Assembly (NCBI GenBank): GCA_018398815.1 | Contig: CM031600.1 | Span: forward strand, 49,242,327 to 49,306,326 | Origin: Conus ventricosus | Taxonomy: Eukaryota > Mollusca > Gastropoda > Neogastropoda > Conidae | DNA length: 64,000 nt | Direction: 5' to 3' | Shown here: positions 11,857 to 21,850 of the stretch, one piece after another | How positions within the stretch are numbered: the stretch's first letter is position 1 | Layout of the letters: each line of letters starts with the position of its first letter | Made by a program: the position numbers and the translations under genes | Notes under the pieces: generated by a model | Seen by the model: only the letters and a program-made list of their open reading frames with translations | What the model was told of the DNA's origin: nothing | Databases searched by the model: none

Positions 11857-12232
11857 ATTGAAAATGATTGTTTAACAAAAGTAAAATTTATGGATTGAGT
11901 TAGCCATTTTTCATACTTATGGTACAAATCTACTATACCAATGTCAAATGCTAATTCACATCCATTAAAAAAAAAGTATTTGAAGTTTTATTCAAATCAA
12001 AATGAAAACTTTATTTCGACGTGTCTCACATAATCATAATAAAAATCAATAAAAAGAACATGAACGCGTCTTAAAAAAAAAAAACTAACAGAAAATTAAA
12101 GTAAGACCCTGACTCTGTAAGTACAATGCTATCTTTAGTAAAAAGTAAAACCCAAGGACGACAAAACAATGAAGGAAACGAAATCTAAACTGATTCAACA
12201 ATGATACATATATGTGTGTGTCAATCTCTGCA

Positions 12233-12234
<2 letters not shown>
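11857..12234. other. AT-rich spacer
   Basis: Nothing recognisable between two microsatellites. Confidence 0.5.
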
Positions 12235-12312
<78 letters not shown>

Positions 12313-12332
12313 GTCTGTCTGTCTATAATGCA

Positions 12333-12406
<74 letters not shown>

Positions 12407-12475
12407 TGCACACACACACACACTGGCACGCACGCACGCCGCACACACACGCAAGCACGCAAGCAAGCACGCACA
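12235..12475. repeat. (CTAT)n followed by (CA)n compound microsatellite
   Basis: A tetranucleotide CTAT/GATA-type array (about 12236-12324, with CTGT at its end) is followed by (CA)n (12333-12422) and CACGCA/GCAAGCA variants. Confidence 0.95.
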
Positions 12476-12730
12476 CTAATTTTACATGGCAAATGTATTT
12501 CGGACATCGCACACATTATGGTCCAGTCAGAGTTGGGCAGACTGCTGTGTGCTTTTTTTTTCTAAAATATTTTCGGAAATATTCTTAGTGAAGAATCTAA
12601 TATGTGAAGGAATGAGGTGAGAGAAAATGACCAGACAGTAGGTCTGAAATTGACAGTGATCCCTGGGCCTTTTAATATCGTCTAATATCATCGATGATGA
12701 TCGGACGTTGAAAATAGCCACGAACTGAAT
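12476..12730. other. Unique spacer, no gene seen
   Basis: Mixed sequence with a T8 run near 12554. Nothing recognised. Confidence 0.5.
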
Positions 12731-12865
12731 TACACACACGCGCGCGCGCGCTCGCGCGCGCGCGCGCGTGTATGTGTGTGTGTCTGTATCTGTATGTGTC
12801 TGTGTCTGTGTGTATTTGTCTGTCTGTGCGCGTGCGCGTGCGTACACATGTGTGAGTCTGTGTTT
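12731..12865. repeat. CG-dinucleotide and TG/TCTG compound microsatellite
   Basis: Alternating CG (potential Z-DNA former) at about 12738-12768 runs into TGTGTCTG-type repeats. Confidence 0.85.
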
Positions 12866-12977
12866 GCTCTAATGAAAACAAAAAACCCACTCATCTCATG
12901 ATTCTGCATAACATTGAAAATTTGAGCCTAAAATCATCAATATGCTGGAATCATCTTTTAAGTATTGGTCAAAGAAT

Positions 12978-12978
<1 letters not shown>

Positions 12979-13039
<61 letters not shown>

Positions 13040-13460
13040 AGAGAGGAGATCAGATGCACACGGACACAGAGAGAGGAGGGGGGTGGAGGAAAGAGAGTGA
13101 GAGACAGACTAGCAGGCTGGCAGGCTGGCAGACAGCCAGCCAGCCAGCCAGCTAGACAGACAGACAGACAGACAGATGGATAGACAGGAGAGAGAGAGGG
13201 GGAGGGAGGAGAGTGAGAGAGGGGGAGAGAAAGAGACAGAGACGAATTTAAGGAGGGTGTGAGGGGAGAGACAGATATAGAGACAGACAGACAAACAGAC
13301 AGACAGACAAAGATAGAGACAGACAGAGAGAGAGATAAAGAGAGACAGAGACAGACAGACATACAGAGACAGAGAGAAAAAGACAGACAGACAGACAGAC
13401 AAGACAGACACAGATTGGTATAGAGAGACAGAGGGGGACAGAAAGGCGGAGGAGACATGA
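12979..13460. repeat. (CA)n and imperfect (GACA)n/(GAGA)n array
   Basis: (CA)n at 12980-13036 is followed by about 420 bp of interspersed GACA, GAGA and CCAG-type tetranucleotide repeats. Ser-Leu-Cys-rich frames on the minus strand are compositional. Confidence 0.9.
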
Positions 13461-13639
13461 GAGTAAAGCTGATAGAGGGAGAGAGAGACAAGCCTGACAT
13501 CAATCTTGACAGCGATGTCAAAAACGGCAGTGCCAACGAGTCATCAACCACAATGAATAACTAATCAGGGAACAAGACACCTACAAATCAATAGATCAGT
13601 CCATGAATCAATGAATCAATCAACAGTTTTTCATATATA

Positions 13640-13661
13640 TAATAATATATATAGGGGAGAG

Positions 13662-13695
<34 letters not shown>

Positions 13696-13725
13696 AGAGA
13701 GACAGACAGACAGACAGACAATTCA
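13640..13725. repeat. AT and (GA)n/(GACA)n microsatellite
   Basis: A short TA tract, then GAGAGA and GACAGACA repeats. Confidence 0.9.
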
Positions 13726-13754
13726 AGTAAAAAGGCAAACAAGCAATGTAAACA

Positions 13755-13912
13755 AATATAGTCCAATATTTCGAGCGGCTGCTCTTTTTCAAGGACGACA
13801 GACTGTGGAGTCACGTCAAAAGTGCAGTTTAGCATCGGGTCGATGCTAAAGAAAACTTGCGTCATGACAGTAATGTCATCACTAATGATGCAAGGTCTAA
13901 CACGCCATATAT
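13755..13912 (-). other. PLE-like terminal fragment
   Basis: On the minus strand the segment GAAAAAGAGCAGCCGCTCGAAATATTGG has the stem GAGC/GCTC followed by GAAA, as in PLE-associated hammerhead motifs. The flank continues with a GTCATGACAGTAATGTCATC partial palindrome. No coding part is attached. Confidence 0.4.
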
Positions 13913-13923
13913 ATATAAAATTT

Positions 13924-13924
13924 A

Positions 13925-13961
<37 letters not shown>

Positions 13962-13972
13962 CTTAATCCCTG

Positions 13973-14032
<60 letters not shown>

Positions 14033-14092
14033 CACCACACACACATGTATATATATATAAGAGAGAGATAGATATAGATAGAAGATAGACAG

Positions 14093-14152
<60 letters not shown>
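13924..14152. repeat. (AT)n - (CA)n - (AT)n compound microsatellite
   Basis: (AT)n at 13926-13960, (CA)n at 13977-14044, GATA-like repeats, then (AT)n at 14096-14150. Confidence 0.95.
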
Positions 14153-14153
<1 letters not shown>

Positions 14154-14239
14154 GATCAAAGTGATTAAAATACCCAAAATGATTTTTTGAGTGCTCAACC
14201 CCTTGGGGAGCAACATTTGTTAAAGTAAGGTACTAAATG

Positions 14240-14290
14240 AGAAATCGACAATTTTTTTCTAGCGGCGTTGCGCTGTCATCAGGATGGTTT
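14240..14290 (-). ncRNA. Hammerhead-ribozyme-like motif, inverted copy
   Basis: On the minus strand CTGATGA is followed by a stem (AGCG with CGCT), then GAAA and a downstream GTC. This matches the order CUGANGA, stem II, GAAA, stem III, NUH of a hammerhead. The stem III strand is less complementary than in the 16762 copy. Activity is not shown. Confidence 0.5.
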
Positions 14291-14410
14291 TTGTTTGCCC
14301 ACCGCCGATGTTATATAGCGTGTGTGGGCTCACGTTTGCGGTTGTTTGCACGTGCGGGTTGGCTGCACGTGTTTTTTGGGGCTTTCAGGTTTTTGTTTTG
14401 GATGTGTTCA

Positions 14411-14743
14411 CTAACAACGATTTCCATTTATGCCTGCAGTTTTTACTATTTCTGTTTTGGTATTTAAAGTTGCTAAGTGTGGTTTGCGTAGTATTAACCA
14501 TTTTTCAGTTAGACATAGGTTGCACCTTTTTGAAACATTGCTGTATGGTGATGCTCTTTTTATGATTTTCCAGGATATATTGTAGCTTGTTTTTGCGTCT
14601 TTAAGTTTCCAGATATATTTGCTCAATTCTGTTTGGTTTTTATATTTTTCTTTATTAAATGACTGTTTGTGGTTTGCATATCTGGTTTTGAAGTGGTTTT
14701 CAGTGATCCCTATGTATGTTTCTTTTTCATTTTCTGATGTCAC
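14411..14743 (-). pseudogene. GIY-YIG endonuclease domain, inverted PLE copy
   Basis: The minus-strand frame has the PLE-type GIY-YIG signature. It contains ETYIGIT, then FKTRYANHKQSF, T-LSKYIW-LK and a CNLCLTEKW zinc-like region. In PLEs this domain nicks DNA for target-primed reverse transcription. Here it belongs to the inverted terminal copy, without its own reverse transcriptase. The frame is better preserved than the same domain in the main copy at 16262-16660. Confidence 0.8.
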
Positions 14744-14882
14744 AGTAGCCTGGTATACAATGTTGTTGTGGAGACATTTATTGTCTAGTGGGCACTGCTC
14801 TTTTCTTTTTAAAATCTAACAACAGTTTCCAAACAACACAAAAAAACAAATAAAACAAATACAAAATGACAAAAAAATATTT

Positions 14883-16121
14883 GTGAAGGCTGATAAAACT
14901 AGCAACTACTACAAAATGGAACCAGAAGAATACTCTCAACTCCTTGACAAAAACATCCAGAAAAACTACAAAAAAGCAGACAAAAATATACATGACAGTA
15001 TCCGCACTAAAGAAAAAGAACTTGCAGAGCGCATAGACCTAAGTGACAGGATAGAAGCGACAGCAACAAAAGAAGCTTTCATAACACTCAAAGACCACAA
15101 CCCTAATTTTCATAACAATCCAACATGTAGACTAATAAACCCATCCAAATCTGAATTGGGCAAAATAAGCAAGAAAATTTTGGAAAAAATAATAAAGAAC
15201 GTAAAATCAAACTTGAAATACAACCTCTGGAAGAACACATACGGAAGTTATCCAATGGTTCAAAAACTCAATAAACAAAGTAATACAGTATTCATCACAT
15301 TTGACATAGCTGACTTTTACCCATCATAATGAGGAACTACTCACCAAAGCCCTGAAGTTTGCCAGTAACCACACAGATATAACAGGGTCAAGAATGGAAA
15401 CCATTCCTCCACACCAAGAAAACATTACTACACAGCAAAAATGAAACCTGGATCAGGAAAACCAACAGAAATTCAACATTCGACGTAACCATGGGATCAT
15501 ATGATGGTGCAGAAACATGTGAACTGGTCGGACTATTCATGCTGTCCAACATCAAGAAAAAACTCGGAAAACAAGTCGGACTATACAGAGACGATGGCCT
15601 TGCTGCACTGACCACAAACCCAAGAACCATCGAAAACAAGAAGAAAGAACTATGCAAAATCTTCCAAAACCACAACTTAAAGATTACCATTGAAGCAAAC
15701 AAAAAGGTAGTGAAACTACTTAGACATAACATTGGATCTCAACAATCACATATATAAACCATACAAGAAACCCAACGATACACCTCTTTATGTAAACACC
15801 AAAAGTAACCACCCACCATCTGTATTAAAGACCATACCCCATGGCATAAACAAGAGGCAATCAAACTTGTCATGCAATGAGAGAGTGTTCAACAATGCAG
15901 CAGCAGAATACCAGGAGGCACTACAAACAAGTGGATACAATTACAAATTACAATACAACCCAGACAACAACACAAACAAAAGCAAGAAAAATAGGAAAAG
16001 AAAAATCATATGGTATAACCCCCCATACGACGGGAAACTCAAAACAAATATAGGGAAAGAATTCTTCAAAATTTTAACAACTTCATTTCCAAAAGAACAC
16101 AAACTGTCCAAAAATATTTAA
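14883..16121 (+). pseudogene. PLE reverse transcriptase (broken)
   Basis: The N-terminal block (14883-15329) carries ADKTSNYYKM, FITLKDHNPNF, CRLINPSKSELGKISK and the first palm aspartate in FITFDIADFYPS, all hallmarks of PLE reverse transcriptases. The frame is lost just after FYPS at about 15328. A second block (15491-15757) holds [15 protein letters not shown] and the catalytic YRDDGLA in place of YxDD. The thumb region continues in a third frame from 15732 to 16121. RT function would be telomerase-related target-primed synthesis. At least two frameshifts or stops make it non-functional. Confidence 0.9.
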
Positions 16122-16241
16122 CAAAACACTGTCAAACTATCGTACTCATGTATGCCCAACCTTAAAAACCTAATTGACGCATCCAACAAATGAAAATCAA
16201 ACAGCAAAGAAGGGTGAAGAAAGGAAATCTTGCAATTGCAC

Positions 16242-16755
16242 CAGAAAAGAGCAGTGCCCACTAGACAAAAATGTCTCCACAACAACATTGTATACCAGGC
16301 TACGTGACATCAGAAAATGAAAAAGAAACATACATAGGGATCACTGAAAACCACTTCAAAACCAGTTATGCAAACCACAAACAGTCATTTAATAAAGAAA
16401 TAATAAAAACCAAACAGAATTGAGCAAATATATCTGGAAACTTAAAGACGCAAAAACAAGCTACAATATATCCTGGAAAATCATAAAAAGAGCAATCACC
16501 ATACAGCAATGTTTCAAAAAGGTGCAACCTATGTCTAACTGAAAAATGGTTAATACTACGCAAACCACACTTAGCAACTTTAAATACCAAAACAGAAATA
16601 GTAAACAACTGCAGGCATAAATGGAAATCGTTGTTAGTGAACACATCCAAAACAAAAACCTGAAAGCCCCAAAAACACGTGCACCCAACCCGCACGTGCA
16701 AACAACCGCAAACGTGAGCCCACCGCTATATAACATCGGCGGTGGGCAAACAAAA
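16242..16755 (+). pseudogene. GIY-YIG endonuclease region of the main PLE copy (degenerate)
   Basis: This is the direct-orientation counterpart of 14411-14816. It retains recognisable similarity to the same domain (KETYIGITENHFKTSYANHK order) but several indels and stops interrupt it. It follows the reverse transcriptase thumb as expected for EN+ PLEs. Confidence 0.75.
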
Positions 16756-16805
16756 ACCATCCTGATGACAGCGCAACGCCGCTAGAAAACAAATTTGTCG
16801 ATTTC
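16755..16805 (+). ncRNA. Hammerhead-ribozyme-like motif at PLE terminus
   Basis: CTGATGA (16762-16768), a stem II candidate AGCG/CGCT with a 6-nt loop, GAAA (16785-16788), a self-complementary ACAAATTTGT that could form a very short stem III, and the triplet GTC as the cleavage site. Stem I is weak (about 3 bp). Minimal hammerheads of this sort are known in PLEs and may act as dimers. This is a motif reading only. Confidence 0.55.
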
Positions 16806-16830
16806 TCTTTTTAGTACCTTATTTTAACAA

Positions 16831-16934
16831 TATATATTATATATATATATAATATATAGATAGATATAGATATATATATCTATATAATGTATATAGATAT
16901 AAAATATATCAATATAATATATAGATATATATTA
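16831..16934. repeat. AT-rich dinucleotide repeat
   Basis: (AT)n with ATAGAT variants. Confidence 0.9.
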
Positions 16935-17290
16935 CCACTTTCCGCGGTCACTGAGGAGAAAACAACCAGGTTTCGAAATATCGGTATATGACCAGGAGTT
17001 ACGTGTTAGTGGAGTTCCCTCCCTATTGGAGATTATAAGCTTGCTGAAGGCTCATTTTGAGAAGCATTTATTTTATTTTTCCCCATCAACCCACTTGAGC
17101 ACATACTGTTAGTTAGGCAGTATTAACTACCACTCCAGATATGAATGCTTATCTCCCCTATTTCTTCAATCTAAAACATAAGAGCAAGCTTTGTTTATAA
17201 TTGAATATTTCTTGCAGTCATTGCAACACCAAGCTGCTCTGTAAGTTGCTGGAATGGTGCTCAGTACTTATCCTTCGAATTTATTAGTTT
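16935..17290. repeat. PLE-associated terminal repeat
   Basis: Read on the minus strand, a GGTTTCGAAATATCGG-type segment resembles the GAAA-containing PLE ends. The distal part (17220-17290) matches 6495-6556 in reverse. Probably a separate PLE terminal fragment. No coding content. Confidence 0.5.
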
Positions 17291-17314
17291 TATATATATA
17301 TATCTATATATGTA
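17291..17314. repeat. (TA)n
   Basis: Short TA microsatellite between the PLE fragment and the Helitron-like sequence. Confidence 0.8.
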
Positions 17315-17399
17315 ATATATAAATGGCAAATTCTGTCTGTGTGTGTGTACGCTATAGACTCAAAAAACGGCTCAACCGATTGTAATTAAATTTGGCAGG

Positions 17400-18785
17400 T
17401 ACGTCTGTTGTGACCCGAGGATGGTTTGGGGCTAATCTCTAAAAAACAAAACCGTTAAAAAACCGTTAAAAACTGTTATAACGGTTTCAAAGACATCTTT
17501 TTCCTCTGCTTTTCATCAAATGGCCGTTGTGACATTGCACAGTACAGGACTACTTCTCTAAAATAGAACCGTTATTTGGCAGTTAAAAAACGTTATTTAT
17601 AACAGTTAAAAACCGTTAAAACACCAAACCCTATAAAAGAAACTGTTTACAACCTGATCTTCTTGAAATTTAGCAGGTACGTCTGTTGTGACTCAAGGAT
17701 GGTTTTGGACTAATCTCTAAAAAAAGAAAACCGTTAAAAACCGTTACAAAAACTGTTATAACGGTTTCAAAGACATCTTTTTCCTCTGCTTTCATCAAAT
17801 GGTCGTTGTGACATTGCACAGGTACATCGAACCTAGAGGGACATCTCCCGAGTAACATAGGGTCATTGGACAGTTTCTACGACAGTTATTTATGACCGTT
17901 AAAAAACCGTTAACAACACGTACCCCCTAAAACGATCAAAAATACAATCTTTTCTGATGTTGGCGGCAAAGGGAGTCGTCGGATCGCCACCAAACTTGGC
18001 ATGAGTCTAGAGGGACATACTGTGGATAACACTGGGTCATTCGATAGTTTTTATGACCGTTATTTATCACCGTTAAAAAGCGTTATTTTCTAAATTTAGA
18101 CCTTTCTTGATGAAATTTGGTATACAGGTGAAGTTTTAAATGCTGAATAATGATATACAACTTACACGAACCGAAACTTAAAATTGATCGTTAAAAACCG
18201 TTATTATATAAATTTAGACCATTCTTGATTAAATTCGGTATACAGATGCAGTTTTACACGCTGAACAATGATATACAACTTACACGAACCGAAACTTAAA
18301 ATTGACTGTTAAAAACCGTTATTATATAAATTTAGACCGTTCCTGATGAAATTCGGTATACAGATGCAGTTTTACACCTGAACAATGATATACAATTTAC
18401 ACGAACAGAAACTTAAAATTGATCGTTAAAAACCGTTACGATCCGTTATTTTCTAAATTTAGACCTTTTCTTGATGAATTTGGTATACAAGTGAAGTTTA
18501 AATGCTGAATAATGATATACAACTTACACGAACCGAAACTTAAAATTGACTGTTAAAGACCGTTATTATATAAATTTAGACCGTTCCTGATGAAATTCGG
18601 TATACAGATGCAGTTTTACACGCTGAACAATGATATACAATTTACCCCAACAGAAACTTAAAAAATTGAGCGTTAAAAACCGTTAAGATCCGTTATTTTC
18701 TAAATTTAGACCTTTCTTGATGAAATTTGGTATACAGGTGTAGTTTTAAATGCTGAACAATGATATACAACATTACACGAACCGA
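17400..18785 (+). repeat. Minisatellite with CCGTTA/AACGG motifs
   Basis: At least six degenerate monomers begin TAAATTTAGACC near 18095, 18209, 18326, 18457, 18572 and 18701, a spacing of about 114-131 bp. Each holds GGTATACAG, TGATATACAA and CCGAAACTTAAAATTGA. Upstream (17400-18090) are more divergent copies with runs of CCGTTAAAAACCGTT and the inverse AACGGTTT. Confidence 0.85.
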
Positions 18786-20540
18786 AACTGGAAGATGACC
18801 GCCTTCTACAACTTGCCCTGGAGGAAGCCTCCATCTCTCAGAGACCCCGACTGCTGCGTGACTTCTGTATTATCCTGATGGCTTGCAACCCAGTAACCCA
18901 GGCAACCTGTGGAACCTCTTCAGAGACCATCTTGCTGAAGATTTCCTCTTCCAAGTCTGAAGAGATGTCTTTTATGAAGCGCATTACACAGATGCCATCT
19001 ACAACCAAGCTCTTACTGTGATTCAGCACAACTCTTCCTTCTTGGAGGCAAGTCTACAGAGGAGTATGGGATGCCACAGTCACACAACGACAAACTGTGC
19101 CTCGAGAATACTACCGCAAGACCAATTTACGACACTACTGCACTCCGGGCCCGCAGCTGATGATCAGCTGAAGAAGCTGACAGCTGACCAGAGTGACGGT
19201 ACGACAGCTTTATGACCATGGTTGAGCAGAGGCAGGATCCCCCAGCATGCAGCAACATAATGTTCCTTGATGCTCCATGAGGGACAGGAAAGACCATCCT
19301 GAATCTTATACCTGAACAGGATCTGCTCCACAGGCAAAATAGTGCTAGCCAAATGCTTCCAGTGGCATTGCCGCTACTCTTTGCCGGGTGGGCGGACAGT
19401 ACATAGCACTTTCAAGGTCCCTCTGGATGCCAACAAGCAAGAAACGCCCAAACCCGCCGTCAAGCGTGGGTCAACGTTGGCCAAAGTCATCAAAGAGGCT
19501 GCAACCGTCATAATTGATGAAGCTCCCATGACCCACAAAGCTGTCTACGAGGCCATGGACTCTACGCTGCAGGACATCACCCAAGTGCACAGGCCAATGG
19601 GAGGCATCCCAACGCTGTTCTGTGGGGACTTCTGGCAGATCCTCCCTGTCGTCCTCAATGGCACCAGAGCCAACATTGTCAACGCCTGTCTGAAGAAGTG
19701 GCGGAGCATGATTGTTAAAGTCTAACCACCAATATGAGAGCCCACCTGTCTGGAAATCCCCAGACAGCCAGCTTCGCCAAACTTCTGCTTGACATTGGCA
19801 ATGGTGCCATTGAGTCATGTTTCCAGATACTATTATTGGTCCCACCAGCACTATGCCAGTTTTATGATAGCCAGGAGGATCTGATAGAAGCAGTCTACCC
19901 GGATCTTCATGCTCACTGTGCAGACTCAGACTGGTCAGCGGAAAGGGCCATAATCTCCTCCCGAACGAGACTGTCAACAGGCTAAACAGAAAAATCGTAG
20001 CTGACTTCCCTGGAGAGGAAACTCTGTACAGATCTGTCGACAGAATGATGATGAGGGAGTCCTTTATCCACAAGACCTCCTGAACTCCATTGAGATTTCT
20101 GGACTTCCACCGCATGAACTGTTGCTGAAATCTGGAGTCCCCATGATCATTCTCCACTACTGGACCCGCCAAAGGAGATCAATGGCACCCGATGTGTCTT
20201 CACCAGACTGCACAGGAACGTTGTAGAAGCGAAAATATCATGTGGCCCCCACAAAGGTGAACCGGTGCTGCTCCCCAAAATTCCTCTGGAACCATGGACT
20301 CACCCCTGCCATTCCAGTTCTGATGGCTTCAGTTTCCCAGGAAACCAGCTTTCGCTCTGACAATCATCAAGAGCCAGGGTCAGACATTTTCATCCCTTGG
20401 GGCAGACCTGACCGTTCCGTGCTTTAAAACATGGAATGTTCTACGTTGCAGCATCACGAACTGGAATGCAGAACCACTGACTATACTTGTGCCAAACCCG
20501 GGAGACAGAAATGTTGTTTACCCAGAGGCCCTCAAATAGA
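18786..20540 (+). pseudogene. PIF1-like Helitron helicase (broken)
   Basis: Successive plus-strand blocks follow the order of Helitron PIF1 helicases. A pre-helicase region lies at 18790-19020. A Walker A block GTGKT near 19290 is preceded by an in-frame stop within its DAP.GTGKT context. LPGGRTVHSTFKVPL and the Walker B DEAPM lie in the intact frame 19342-19725, with GDFWQILPVV where GDFRQ is usual. The C-terminal domain continues with frameshifts to about 20537 (PGEET, PPHELLLKSGVP, NGTR, PRSL-like remains, a QGQT-like motif). The helicase would unwind DNA during rolling-circle transposition. Several stops rule out function. Confidence 0.85.
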
Positions 20541-20647
20541 CATGAAACATCGTGAAAATGCAATCTTTTAATAATAATAATAATAAGGAACATTTAGTGC
20601 GCTTAATCTTAAACAAAAGCCCTAAGTGCTTACAGCAATAAGCCCTA

Positions 20648-20752
20648 ACACACACACACACACACACACACACCCACACACACACACACACACCACACAC
20701 ACACACACACACACAACACACACACACACACACACACAACACACACACACAC
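20648..20752. repeat. (AC)n microsatellite
   Basis: Interrupted AC repeat inside the 3' UTR of the CR1-like LINE. Confidence 0.95.
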
Positions 20753-21553
20753 CCAGCGAAGGAGCAGAAAAATTATGTTTTGAAGAGAGTTGTTTGAGAG
20801 AGGACTTGAAAGAAGAAAGGACTGTTTGAGTTTCGGAGTGCAGAAGGGAGATTGTTCCAGCAGGAAGGAGCCTGAAAAGAAAAAGAACGTTCACCAAGTG
20901 TTCTGGCCCGGAAAACGAGGGGTCTGCAGAATGCGAGTGTCAGAGGAAGAGCGAAGGTGTCTAGAAGGAGTATAGGTCGACAGAAGTTTAGAGAGGTAAG
21001 ATGGAGCGAGGCCATCCCAATGCCTTGTAACAGAGCAAAGAAAGTTTGTACTTGATGCGTTTTTTCAACAGGAAGCCAGTGCAAAGATTTAAGCAAGGGA
21101 GAAACATGAGAGGTTTTCGGAGATTTCGAGACAAGCGAGCAGCATTATTTTGAACTTTCTGCAATTTTGCAAGAAGATTCTGTGGACAGCCAGCAAGAAG
21201 AGAATTACAGTAGTCAAGTCTTGAAAGAATGAATGCAGAAACCAGAGTCTTGGTGGCTTCTTCAGACAGAAAGGGGGCGCACAGAACTGATTCGCCGAAG
21301 CTCCGAGTAGCAAGCACGGCAGATAGAAGAAATCTGATTTTGAAAAGAGAGTGTCTGATCAAGTACAACGCCTAGATTTCGCACAGTGGTAGAGGTCTGA
21401 ATGAGAGAGGTACCAAGTTGGACAGAAGAAGGAACAGAGATTGTAGACCCTGAGCCGTTTTGGGTGAATGAAGATCAGTTCAGTTTTGTCATTGTTTAAC
21501 TGAAGTTTGTTGCAAGTCATCCATGCCTTTATGTCAAGATGCAGAGTTGTCAT

Positions 21554-21778
21554 GTTTGAGTTGGATTTAACGTCCGTGCCCAAATTAAGGATATGCAGAT
21601 GGCTGGTCCGTCACATTAGCCTGACACCTGCGGGGCCAGGGTGGACATTGGGGTGAACCACGGTCATTTTAGCTGGAAACATTCCACAATAAAATTTCCA
21701 AGACCAAGCCGGGATTCGAAACCACGACCTTTGGATCATGAGTCCAGCGCCTTATCCACTAGGTTATGGCGGCCCCTA
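21554..21778 (-). mobile_element. tRNA-derived SINE inserted in the CR1-like LINE
   Basis: On the minus strand the head starts at about 21776 with GCCGCCATAACCTAGTGGAT, a box A (TAGTGGATAAGGCG), an anticodon-arm-like region, and box B (GGTCGTGGTTTCGAATCCC). Perfect 12-bp duplications, CAGAGTTGTCAT, lie at 21542-21553 and 21779-21790. Removing the SINE leaves a continuous LINE reading across the junction, so the SINE is younger than the LINE copy. Confidence 0.9.
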
Positions 21779-21850
21779 CAGAGTTGTCATTTTGGAGCAC
21801 TTCAATCAAGGAATTGAGAATGCATCGGTAAGTTCACAAAGTACAGGCAT

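Larger units (their letters stand above)
14218..16830 (+). mobile_element. Penelope-like element with inverted second 3' end
   Basis: The central part encodes a PLE reverse transcriptase on the plus strand, followed by a GIY-YIG endonuclease region and a terminal hammerhead-like motif. The first about 600 bp (14218-14816) are the reverse complement of the last about 590 bp (16242-16830), so a partial second copy lies head-to-head with the main one. Such partial inverted or tandem terminal copies (pLTRs) are known for PLEs. Stops and frameshifts show the element is inactive. Confidence 0.85.
17315..20540 (+). mobile_element. Helitron/Helentron-like element, remnant
   Basis: The 5' part is a minisatellite with CCGTTA motifs and segments such as TGATGAAATTTGGTATACAG, often seen upstream of Helitron-type helicases in invertebrates. 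It is followed by a plus-strand PIF1-like helicase C-terminal half. I see no Rep domain and no clear 5'-TC or CTRR-type 3' end, so boundaries are approximate. Confidence 0.7.
20562..21850 (-). mobile_element. CR1/L2-like LINE, 3' part, split by a SINE
   Basis: On the minus strand the order is an RT thumb block (DIKAWMTCNKLQLNNDKTEL, 21359-21583), then LVSAFILSRLDYCNSLLAG (about 21160-21240), then LKSLHWLPVEK (near 21060-21095), ending in a 3' tail with AATAA/ATT repeats at 20568-20584. These are signature segments of the CR1/L2 group. The copy lacks the catalytic YADD region and endonuclease. It contains an (AC)n microsatellite at 20648-20752 within its 3' UTR. Confidence 0.85.

Noticed and set aside
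13620..14216. Membrane-protein-like minus-strand frame of 198 codons
   Set aside because: The Ile-Tyr and Val-Cys runs come from (AT)n and (GT)n tracts.
21710..21778. tRNA-like sequence on the minus strand, possible tRNA gene
   Set aside because: It is the head of a SINE bounded by a 12-bp duplication. The heads at 5350-5425 and 10610-10686 are likewise parts of retroposons.
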